This document shows positions 1-5,998 of a stretch of 7,659 bases of DNA, one piece after another. This DNA is from Methanomicrobiales archaeon (lineage in GTDB: Archaea > Halobacteriota > Methanomicrobia > Methanomicrobiales > Methanoculleaceae): contig JAAZIF010000130.1 of the NCBI GenBank assembly GCA_012510335.1, positions 1-7,659 of the forward strand. Direction: 5' to 3'. Position numbers and translations under genes: made by a program. The first letter of the stretch is position 1. Every line of letters starts with the position of its first letter. The notes below the pieces were generated by a model. That model was not told the DNA's origin. It did no database searches and worked only from the letters and a program-made list of their open reading frames with translations.

Positions 1-1
1 C

Positions 2-979
2 CCGAAGAACCACCATTATCCATCCTACACCGGCATGCTCGCCTACCGCGAGGCGGTTGCCGGGTGGTACCGGGGCCGGTTCGGTGTCGATCTTGACCCG
101 AAGAAGGAGACACTCGCCCTCATAGGCTCAAAGGAGGGTATCGCCCATATCGCCGAGGCCTTCGTTAACCCCGGCGATATCGTCCTCGCCGCCGACCCCG
201 GATACCCGGTTTACAAGACCTCCACGCTCTTTGCCGAGGGCAGGGTCTCTGAACTCCCCATCCGCGCCGAGAGCGACTTCCTCCCGGCGCTAGAGGATAT
301 ACCGGCCGATGTAGTGAAGCAGGCGAAGCTGCTCTTCATCAACTACCCGAACAACCCCACCGCGGCCGTGGCCCCGCTCTCGTTCTTCGAGGAGGTCGTC
401 GAGTTTGCGCGGGAGCACAACATACTGGTCATCCACGACAACGCCTACTCTGAGATCACATTCGACGGCTACGTGGCGCCCTCGTTCCTCGAGGCCGACG
501 GCGCCATGGAGGTGGGCATCGAGATGCATTCGCTCTCAAAGACCTACAACATGACCGGGTGGCGGATCGGGATGGCCTGCGGGAATCCCGAAATAATCGC
601 CGGGCTCGGCCGGGTCAAGACGAACGTCGACTCGGGCGCTTTCAACGCCATCCAGCACGCCGCGATCACGGCGCTCACCGGCCCCCAGGACTGCGTGCAG
701 GAGGCCTGCTCGGTCTACCGGGAGCGGCGGGATGCGCTCGTCGAGGGGCTCACCGATATAGGGTTTGACGTCCGGGCCCCGAAAGCCACCTTCTACGTCT
801 GGGTGCCGGTCGATGACTGCATGGCGTTTGCCGCAGAACTCCTCGACCGGGCCGGGATCGTCGCAACCCCCGGGGTTGGCTTTGGTCAGAACGGCGAAGG
901 CTTCGTCAGGTTCGCCATCACCCGGTCCATCGAGCGGATCCTTGAGGCGGTAGACCGGATGCGGGGGCTCGACCTGTGA
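2..979 (+). CDS. dapL: LL-diaminopimelate aminotransferase (probable), class I PLP enzyme, 5' end cut
   Basis: The reading frame is open from base 2 and runs into the first visible ATG at 35, so the gene begins left of the window. About 325 residues are visible, and some 55-60 N-terminal residues are probably missing compared with a typical 380-residue family member. Fold-type I aminotransferase landmarks are present: HHYPSYTGMLAYREAV at the left edge, the cofactor-pocket motif YPNNPT (codons 344-361), a DNAYSEITF segment, and the PLP-binding lysine in HSLSKTYNMTGWRIG (Lys codon 539-541). The arginine of GFVRFAITRS near the C-terminus should bind the substrate carboxylate. DapL converts tetrahydrodipicolinate plus glutamate to LL-diaminopimelate in one step in the cytoplasm. 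The DapL call rests on the SLSKTYNMTGWR style and above all on the four-base GTGA overlap with lysA. An aspartate or alanine aminotransferase of the same class remains possible. The class assignment is very secure, the substrate less so. Confidence 0.85.
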   Translation, partial: PKNHHYPSYTGMLAYREAVAGWYRGRFGVDLDPKKETLALIGSKEGIAHIAEAFVNPGDIVLAADPGYPVYKTSTLFAEGRVSELPIRAESDFLPALEDIPADVVKQAKLLFINYPNNPTAAVAPLSFFEEVVEFAREHNILVIHDNAYSEITFDGYVAPSFLEADGAMEVGIEMHSLSKTYNMTGWRIGMACGNPEIIAGLGRVKTNVDSGAFNAIQHAAITALTGPQDCVQEACSVYRERRDALVEGLTDIGFDVRAPKATFYVWVPVDDCMAFAAELLDRAGIVATPGVGFGQNGEGFVRFAITRSIERILEAVDRMRGLDL

Positions 980-2268
980 TCCTCCCCCCCCACCTCACGG
1001 TCAGGGGCGGGCATCTCCGGATCGGTGAACACGACACGGTGGAACTCGCAGAGCGGTTTGGAACCCCGCTCTACGTCACCGACGAGATGCGGATCCGCAA
1101 GAACTTCAAGCGCCTATCAGGCGCCCTCAACGATTACTACCCGGATATCAGGGTGCTTTATGCCGCAAAGGCAAACGGCAACCTTGCTATACTCCGGGTG
1201 CTCGCGTCGATGGGCGCGGGTGCCGACGTCTTCTCGGCCGGGGAGGTCACACTCGCCCTCGCGGCCGGGATGCGGCCGGAGTCCCTCCTCTTCAACGGGA
1301 GCTCAAAGAGCCCCTCCGACCTCGCCCTCGCGGTCGAGAAGGGTGTCCGGGTCTCGGTGGACTCGCTCGACGAGCTCCGGCAGCTCGATCGCGCGGCCGG
1401 AGCGGTGGGAAAGACCGTTGATATAGCCTTCCGCGTCAACCCCGAGATCACCGTCCCCACCCACCCGAAGATCGCGACGGGGCTTGCCACGAGCAAGTTT
1501 GGCATCCCGGCAGGGGATATACTGGATGCATACCATCAAGCTCTCGCCGCAGAACACATCAACCCGGCCGGCATCCACTGCCACATCGGCTCGCAGATCC
1601 TAGACGTCGAGCCCTTCGCCCGCGAGGTCGATGTGCTGATCGATCTCACCGGCGATCTCATCGATATCGGTGTCGACCTCGCGTTCATCGATATCGGGGG
1701 TGGTCTCGGCATCCCCTACCGCCGCGAGACCGATTTCGCCCCGACGCCGGAAGAATACGCGGGGGCGGTCATGCCGGTCTTCCTGAATGGTATCCGTGAA
1801 CTCGGGATCGCACCCGAACTCTGGGTCGAGCCGGGCAGGTGGCTCGTCGCGGACTCAACGATCCTCCTCACCCGGGTCAATTCTGTCAAGGCCGCTCATA
1901 AGACGTTTGCAAACGTCGATGCAGGGTTTAACCTGCTCATCCGACCCGCGATGTACGACTCTTACCACGAGGTTTTCGCAGCAAACAAGATGGATGCATG
2001 CCTGGAGCGGGAGTACTCCATCGCGGGGCCGATATGTGAAACAGGAGATATACTCGCGGAGGACCGGCTGCTCCCCGATCTTGCAGCCGGCGACATCATC
2101 GCGGTGCTGGATGCCGGGGCGTATGGGTTTGCCATGTCGTCTCAGTACAACAGCCGTCCACGTTGCGCCGAGGTGATCCTCTCGGGAGAGAACGCGGGGC
2201 TGATGCGCCGGGCCGAGACGATCGACGACCTGACCGCTCCTATGGAGATCCCGCCCTGGCAGGCGTGA
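976..2268 (+). CDS. lysA: Diaminopimelate decarboxylase
   Basis: This 430-residue protein has the normal length for LysA, the PLP enzyme that decarboxylates meso-diaminopimelate to L-lysine in the cytoplasm. It has the alanine-racemase-like TIM barrel followed by a C-terminal beta domain. Visible motifs are the Schiff-base lysine Lys65 in YAAKANGN, HCHIGSQ at 201-207, the phosphate-binding glycines DIGGGLG at 239-245, EPGRW at 285-289, the catalytic cysteine motif CETGD at 354-358 (the Cys is donated across the dimer in this family), and the late YGFAMSSQYNSRPR segment. The GTG start at 976 lies within the stop region of the upstream aminotransferase (GTGA), a classic coupled start. A 430-residue length and a full N-terminal strand support it. 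No strong ribosome binding site is visible, consistent with translational coupling. The gene ends 10 bases before rpa. Confidence 0.96.
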   Translation: MILPPHLTVRGGHLRIGEHDTVELAERFGTPLYVTDEMRIRKNFKRLSGALNDYYPDIRVLYAAKANGNLAILRVLASMGAGADVFSAGEVTLALAAGMRPESLLFNGSSKSPSDLALAVEKGVRVSVDSLDELRQLDRAAGAVGKTVDIAFRVNPEITVPTHPKIATGLATSKFGIPAGDILDAYHQALAAEHINPAGIHCHIGSQILDVEPFAREVDVLIDLTGDLIDIGVDLAFIDIGGGLGIPYRRETDFAPTPEEYAGAVMPVFLNGIRELGIAPELWVEPGRWLVADSTILLTRVNSVKAAHKTFANVDAGFNLLIRPAMYDSYHEVFAANKMDACLEREYSIAGPICETGDILAEDRLLPDLAAGDIIAVLDAGAYGFAMSSQYNSRPRCAEVILSGENAGLMRRAETIDDLTAPMEIPPWQA

Positions 2269-2278
2269 GAGGCAGCAT

Positions 2279-3556
2279 TTGAAGTTTCACTACCTCCTGG
2301 TCGATGACCTTGTGGGGAAGGAGGAGTTTGAGCGCCTGGTTGAGGAGAAAGCGGCAGAATCGGGCGACCTCCTGGACGAGCGGACGGCGGCGATGCTCGT
2401 CGTCAAAGACCTCGGGCGGGCGCATGTCAGGATACGCGATCTCCCGGGGGCCTCAAGCCTGGTATGCTTCTTTGCAAAGGTGCTCGCTGCCGGGGAGCCA
2501 AAGGAGTTTAAGCGCCCCGACGGCACAGCAGGGCTAGTCGCAAACGTGGTGGTGGGTGATGAGACCGGGAAGGCCAGGCTGACGTTCTGGGACGATCAGG
2601 CCGGCGCCGTCCACGAGCTCTCGGTCGGGAGCGTCTTTGAGATACTCGGCCGGCCTAAGGGCAGGGGGAGACCCCCAGACGTCACCGCCGTCGCCCTCCA
2701 GGAGGCGGCGTGCGATATATCATGCCCGGAGGGGGCAGGCGGCTCCGCGCCGGGAGAGGAGATCGAGGTCAGGATCATCGCTATCGAGAGCCCGCGGGCG
2801 TTTGTAAGGCGCGACGGGAGTCAGGGCGATATGATCGAGGCGGTGATCGGGAACGAGAACGGCATATTCCGGCTAGTCGCCTGGGCGCCGGATATCCTTC
2901 TCGGGGTTGAGGTGGGGGCGGCCGTCGTCATCCGCGGCGCAACCCCCCGCGAGAACGACCGCGGCATCGAGTTCAGCATCGGTGAGGCAGGGTCGGTCTC
3001 GCCCTCCGACCGGGAGATCACCATCCCCATGGATACCATCGCCGGCGTGGAGGAAGGAGATTCATACTCGCTTTCCGGGACGATCCGGAGCATTCAGCCT
3101 CCCCACTCGTTTGCCACGCGGAGCGGGGGGCAGTCGTCGGTCAGGAACCTTGTCGTCGCCGACGGGACCGGGGAGATTCCGGTCGTTATCTGGGGAGAGA
3201 AGGCAAAAGAGCACCTGATCGCCGGGGACCGGATCGAGATCTACAACGCAGGCGCCCGGCGGGGGCGCCGGGGCGACCTTGAACTCCACATCTCCCGGGG
3301 AAGCGCTCTCAGCGTCCTCGCCGGGGAGGAGGAGGAGGTCGAGGTCGAAGGGACGATCATCCCTGCCAGGCAGGGAACCTGCATCGATACCGGCGACGCC
3401 TGCTACCTCCTCACCGAACCGCTGCCCATAGGGTACGAGGTGCGCGTCAGGGGTACGCTACACCGGGGCATGCTCTCAATAAGCCGCGTGGAGGCCGTAT
3501 TCCCTGATCCTGAGGAGCTCCTCCGTCGCCTCGATCGGTTCTCAGGGAGATCCTGA
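2279..3556 (+). CDS. rpa: Replication protein A-like ssDNA-binding protein with three OB folds
   Basis: The 425-residue protein matches euryarchaeal RPA/SSB, which coats single-stranded DNA during replication, repair and recombination. The N-terminal segment (EEFERLVEEKAAES, then LLDERTAAMLVVKDLGR, residues 15-47) is the conserved helical leader of methanogen RPAs. Three repeated OB-fold units follow, each with the pattern 'basic strand, loop with DG/SGG, V.DxTG, hydrophobic strand ending in W': about 60-142 (VGDETGKARLTFWDD), 161-240 (GNENGIFRLVAWAP) and 262-347 (VADGTGEIPVVIWGE). A very acidic linker, EEEEVEVE near 350-357, leads to a short beta-rich tail (357-408). No complete zinc-finger cysteine set is seen, only Cys368 and Cys375 in the tail. 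The TTG start at 2279 keeps the conserved leader and follows lysA by 10 bases. A later in-frame GTG at 2312 would cut that leader. Proximity to radA fits a recombination role. Confidence 0.9.
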   Translation: MKFHYLLVDDLVGKEEFERLVEEKAAESGDLLDERTAAMLVVKDLGRAHVRIRDLPGASSLVCFFAKVLAAGEPKEFKRPDGTAGLVANVVVGDETGKARLTFWDDQAGAVHELSVGSVFEILGRPKGRGRPPDVTAVALQEAACDISCPEGAGGSAPGEEIEVRIIAIESPRAFVRRDGSQGDMIEAVIGNENGIFRLVAWAPDILLGVEVGAAVVIRGATPRENDRGIEFSIGEAGSVSPSDREITIPMDTIAGVEEGDSYSLSGTIRSIQPPHSFATRSGGQSSVRNLVVADGTGEIPVVIWGEKAKEHLIAGDRIEIYNAGARRGRRGDLELHISRGSALSVLAGEEEEVEVEGTIIPARQGTCIDTGDACYLLTEPLPIGYEVRVRGTLHRGMLSISRVEAVFPDPEELLRRLDRFSGRS

Positions 3557-3657
3557 TCCGGGGGTCTTCACTTTCGCACCGCACGGCAAACTTCCATTAT
3601 CTCCCCGGTCCTAAACTCTTGGTGTAGAACAACACAAGAGATCAGGTGAGGAATGAG
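3557..3657 (+). promoter_or_regulatory. rpa-radA intergenic spacer, probable radA promoter region
   Basis: This is the only sizeable gap in the plus-strand gene series, so radA probably has its own promoter here. AT-rich candidates for a TATA element are the CATTATC stretch around 3594-3600 and CCTAAACTC around 3610-3618. The first would place transcription start near 3623 and the second near 3640. Neither is a good match to the archaeal TTTATATA-type box, so the exact promoter is not settled. No strong terminator hairpin for rpa is seen. Confidence 0.3.
3644..3651 (+). promoter_or_regulatory. radA ribosome binding site
   Basis: AGGTGAGG contains the archaeal anti-Shine-Dalgarno complement (GGAGGTGAT) and ends 6 bases before the ATG at 3658. 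It decides the start of radA: the in-frame GTG at 3646 lies inside this site and is therefore unlikely to be the initiation codon. Confidence 0.75.
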
Positions 3658-4631
3658 ATGACAGAGATTGATCTTGAAGATTTACCAGGCGTCGGACCAG
3701 CCACCGCCGATAAACTCAGGGAGGCCGGCTACGGGACCGTCGAGAGCATAGCGACAGCCGTAACATCGGATCTTGCCGAGGCAGCGGAGATCGGTGAGGG
3801 GACCGCGAAGAAGGTGATCCTGGCCGCAAGGAAGATGGCGGATATCGGAGGCTTCAAGACCGGCCGGGATATCCTGGATAAGAGAAAAGATGTCAAAAAG
3901 CTCAGGACGTTTGTCCCCGAGTTCGATGAACTTGTCGGAGGAGGCCTTGAGACGCAGGCGATAACCGAGGTTTACGGGGAGTTCGGGTCCGGGAAGAGCC
4001 AGCTCGTCCACCAGATGGCCGTCAACGTCCAGCTCCCCGAGGAGATCGGGGGGTTGCACGGGAGTGTAATCTACGTCGATACCGAGAACACGTTCCGCCC
4101 GGAGCGTATCGAGCAGATGGTAGATGGGCTCCCGAGCGATCTGGATCTCGGCCAGATCGAGGAAGTCCTCGAGCGGATCCATGTCGCCCGGGCACACAGC
4201 TCCGATCACCAGATGCTGCTCCTCGAGACCGCGCGGGAACTTGCAAGCAGCCTGCGCACATCCGAATACCCGGTGAAGCTATTCATCATCGACTCGCTGA
4301 CATCGCTCTTCCGCTCGGAGTACGCGGGGCGCGGAACACTTGCCGCCCGGCAGCAGAAACTGAACCGCCATATGCACGACCTCCTGAAACTGATCGATGA
4401 CCACAACGCCGTTGGTCTTGTGACCAACCAGGTGATGTCGAACCCTGCCATCCTCTTCGGCGATCCACGAGACCGATCGGCGGCAACATAGTCGGCCACA
4501 CCGCAACCTTCAGGCTCTACCTCCGCAAGAGCAAGGGTGGAAAGCGGGTTGCACGCCTGGTGGATAGCCCAAACCTCCCCGAGGGCGAGGCCGCGTTCAT
4601 GGTCGAGCAGGCAGGGCTCCGGTCGTGCTGA
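3658..4631 (+). pseudogene. radA: DNA repair and recombination protein RadA, single-base frameshift near 4466
   Basis: RadA is the archaeal RecA/Rad51 recombinase, which forms ATP-dependent filaments on ssDNA and drives strand exchange. Starting at ATG 3658, residues 7-60 form the helix-hairpin-helix DNA-binding domain (DLPGVGPATADKLREAGY). The ATPase core has Walker A GEFGSGKS at 107-114 and Walker B LFIID at 208-212, then NQVMSNPAILFGD leading into the L2 loop. The frame then fails: it runs through RDRSAAT to a TAG at 4489. In the frame beginning at 4467 the expected family end follows without a break: TRPIGGNIVGHTATFRLYL, RKSKGGKRVARLVDSPNLPE, GEAAFMVEQAGL, stop at 4631. One base is missing from the proline codon at 4465-4466. 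Restored, the protein would be 324 residues, the normal RadA length. As read, the product is 277 residues and lacks the L2 loop and last core strands. No other defect is seen, so a sequencing error or a very recent mutation is likely. Confidence 0.93.
4465..4491 (+). other. Frame break and premature stop in radA
   Basis: The family sequence GDPTRPIGG needs a third base after CC at 4465-4466 (GAT CCN ACG AGA CCG ATC GGC). Only CC is present, which shifts reading by one and gives TAG at 4489-4491. A lost C from a CCC run would explain it. Confidence 0.9.
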
Positions 4632-5329
4632 AGGCACTCGTAACCGACGTCGACGGCACCATCACTGACCGGCGCCGGCGCATCAACACAGGGGCCATCG
4701 AGGCCATCCGGGTTCTCGTCGACGCCGGCATCGAGGTGGTGCTTGCAAGCGGCAACACCGTCTGCTTTATGGACGGGCTCTGCCGGATGATCGGGACGGA
4801 CGGAACCATCATCAGCGAGAACGGCGGCGTCTACCGGCGGGGGTATGGAGGCACCCTCCACATCCCTGGCAACCAGGATATATGCCTGGAGACGTTTGAG
4901 GTTATAAGGGAGCACTTCGCCGGGGAGGGGGTAGAGCTCGAACTCTTCAGTGCGCGCTACCGGTATGCCGATGTGGCCTTTGCCCGGAATGTCGACCCCG
5001 ATGATGTGAGGGGCGTCGTCCATGCCCATTGCCTTCCGGCAGAGGTGCTGGATACCGGGTTTGCAATCCACCTCCAGGATCCCGCCGTGAGCAAGGGGAC
5101 GGCGCTTCGGAGCCTCGCGGAGGAGATGGGGCTCCTCCCGGATGATATCCTTGCTATAGGGGACTCGGAGAATGATATCAATATGCTCGAGGCAGCAGGC
5201 GTAGGTGTTGCGGTTGCAAACGCCCTGGATCCGACCCGGTCGGCGGCGGACTGGGTGTCCCGGGAGGCTTACGGGGAGGGATTTTTAGAGTCAGTAAAAA
5301 AGTATTATCCCGACCTCTTAAGCAGGTAG
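4625..5329 (+). CDS. HAD-superfamily phosphatase, probable phosphoglycolate phosphatase (archaeal type)
   Basis: The 234-residue protein has all four HAD motifs. Motif I is TDVDGTITD with Asp8 (nucleophile) and Asp10 (acid/base), motif II is VLASGN with Ser42, motif III is Lys157 in VSKGTALRSL, and motif IV is GDSENDINM with Asp180 and Asp184 for magnesium. The cap sits between motifs II and III (about 65-150), which is the C2 type of the Cof/sucrose-phosphatase-like group. Length and layout match the archaeal phosphoglycolate phosphatases, cytoplasmic enzymes that hydrolyse 2-phosphoglycolate to glycolate. Related family members act on sucrose-phosphate, mannosyl-phosphoglycerate or phosphomannose, so the substrate is inferred. 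The GTG start at 4625 lies inside the end of radA (GTGCTGA, 7-base overlap), which implies translation coupled to radA. The 3' end overlaps the convergent PRC-barrel gene by 25 bases. Confidence 0.85.
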   Translation: MLKALVTDVDGTITDRRRRINTGAIEAIRVLVDAGIEVVLASGNTVCFMDGLCRMIGTDGTIISENGGVYRRGYGGTLHIPGNQDICLETFEVIREHFAGEGVELELFSARYRYADVAFARNVDPDDVRGVVHAHCLPAEVLDTGFAIHLQDPAVSKGTALRSLAEEMGLLPDDILAIGDSENDINMLEAAGVGVAVANALDPTRSAADWVSREAYGEGFLESVKKYYPDLLSR

Positions 5330-5562
5330 CGGTCGACAACGATGTAATCTTTTATGTCCTTTACCGCCTCAAACGGTATGAACATCCGATCGCCATCCAT
5401 CCTGTAGCCGTCTGTCTTGAATGTGTCGTCAGGCCTGATGATCAGGTCGATGACCTGCCCCGTGTCTAGATCGACCATGACGTTCCTGACGGTTCCGATG
5501 AGCATGCCATCATTGCTCATCACTTTCTTCCTGGCAAGGTTACGAGAGAAAGTTTTGCTCAT
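5305..5562 (-). CDS. PRC-barrel domain protein
   Basis: This 85-residue protein is a single PRC-barrel: VMSNDGMLIGTVRNVMVDLD (residues 14-33), then GQVIDLIIRPDD, and the typical closing strand MFIPFEAVKDIKDYIVVD. PRC barrels are small beta-barrel domains found in the photosynthetic reaction-centre H subunit, in RimM, and as stand-alone proteins widespread in Euryarchaeota. Some stand-alone archaeal members (CdpB of haloarchaea) work with SepF and FtsZ in cell division. Whether this one does is inference. There is no signal peptide or membrane segment, so it should be cytoplasmic. The N-terminus is basic (SKTFSRNLARKK). The ATG at 5562 is chosen because the protein then has normal domain length and a well-placed promoter upstream. 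No Shine-Dalgarno precedes it, which fits a very short leader. It converges on the phosphatase gene with a 25-base overlap (5305-5329). Confidence 0.88.
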   Translation of the reverse strand: MSKTFSRNLARKKVMSNDGMLIGTVRNVMVDLDTGQVIDLIIRPDDTFKTDGYRMDGDRMFIPFEAVKDIKDYIVVDRYLLKRSG

Positions 5563-5584
5563 AGAGAGCGTGGGGCGTTTATAC

Positions 5585-5608
5585 TATTTATACCTTATAA
5601 ATTTCGAA
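5585..5608 (-). promoter_or_regulatory. TATA/BRE promoter of the PRC-barrel gene
   Basis: On the minus strand the order is TTTTCGAAATTTATAAGG followed by TATAAATAG. CGAAA plus TTTATAAG (5596-5608) is a near-classic archaeal BRE plus TATA box. A second box, TATAAATA, sits at 5585-5592. With the usual 25-27 base spacing, transcription would start near 5573 from the first box or at 5562-5563 from the second. The leader would thus be 0-11 bases, which agrees with the lack of a ribosome binding site. Confidence 0.7.
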
Positions 5609-5720
5609 AAATCTCGCAAAAACGGTTTTTCTGTACCCACGAGGAAGAGGTTGCCACCACCATTGTCCATCCCCGGGAGGGCGGTGGGTGCTGTTCCGGG
5701 GCAGGTTCGATCGCATCATA

Positions 5721-5759
5721 ACACGGAGACCCCCATCTCAATCGCGAGATGAAGCGTGT
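5721..5759. repeat. Two-part inverted repeat (possible structured RNA element)
   Basis: The inner stem pairs CATCTC (5734-5739) with GAGATG (5746-5751) around a six-base loop, AATCGC. An outer stem pairs ACACG (5721-5725) with CGTGT (5755-5759), separated from the inner one by an asymmetric internal loop of 8 and 3 bases. Both stems are perfect. Orientation is undetermined and no promoter is obvious. Confidence 0.35.
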
Positions 5760-5894
5760 CCACTGGAGGTTCACGTGCGGGATGCTGCAACCCGCGAATA
5801 TACGCAGATAGGTATACAGAGCAGCCGGTGAGCCTGCCGCAGGAGATAACCGGAAACGGTCGCGCCAGCCGACCGGCATGAATAAGAGGTGAAC

Positions 5895-5901
5895 AAAAAA
5901 A
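5895..5901 (-). terminator. T-run terminator downstream of the binding-protein gene
   Basis: On the minus strand this is seven Ts in a row, about 90 bases after the stop at 5989. A shorter T5 run is at 5938-5942. T-rich tracts alone can end archaeal transcription. It lies downstream of the two hairpins at 5954-5998. Confidence 0.45.
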
Positions 5902-5953
5902 CTTCATGAGACGCCGGGGCCACATGCGTACCGGATGAAAAATGGGGAGGGCG

Positions 5954-5998
5954 TTTTCATACGAAAAGTCGGGGCATCACCACGGCACTCAAATGCCG
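5954..5998 (-). repeat. Two hairpins at the 3' end of the binding-protein gene
   Basis: CGGCA (5983-5987) pairs with TGCCG (5994-5998), and the TGA stop codon at 5989-5991 falls in the six-base loop. Just downstream on the minus strand, TTTTC (5954-5958) pairs with GAAAA (5963-5967) around a four-base loop. They probably mark the mRNA 3' end together with the T runs beyond. Confidence 0.4.

Larger units (their letters stand above)
5609..5988. other. Intergenic region without a convincing gene, rich in inverted repeats
   Basis: Between the PRC-barrel promoter and the end of the binding-protein gene there are about 380 bases in which no open frame resembles a known protein. Minus-strand frames at 5595-5879 and 5716-5925 lack ribosome binding sites and recognisable domains. 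Inverted repeats seen are AAAAA/TTTTT at 5618-5630, CCCCGG/CCGGGG at 5671-5676 and 5696-5701, and a two-part stem at 5721-5759. A T7 run on the minus strand lies at 5895-5901. The stretch could hold a small structured RNA, terminators for the binding-protein transcript, or a decayed gene. None can be proven from sequence alone. Confidence 0.5.

Noticed and set aside
3646..3657. In-frame GTG at 3646 as the radA start
   Set aside because: It lies inside the AGGTGAGG ribosome binding site; the ATG at 3658 has ideal spacing and gives the family N-terminus.
3682..4209. 175-residue minus-strand open frame
   Set aside because: Antisense to the conserved RadA sequence; no recognisable domain.
4462..4491. 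Programmed frameshift in radA
   Set aside because: No slippery heptamer, no known RadA recoding, and the missing base falls in the middle of a conserved motif; an error or mutation is simpler.
4517..5071. 184-residue minus-strand open frame
   Set aside because: It lies antisense to the end of radA and to the phosphatase, with no family resemblance; a product of GC-rich codon bias.
5704..5712. GGTTCGATC, resembling a tRNA T-loop
   Set aside because: No matching acceptor, D or anticodon stems can be built around it on either strand.
5595..5925. Minus-strand frames of 94 and 69 residues in the intergenic region
   Set aside because: No ribosome binding site, no recognisable motif, unusual composition, and one runs into the PRC-barrel promoter. 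A decayed gene cannot be excluded.
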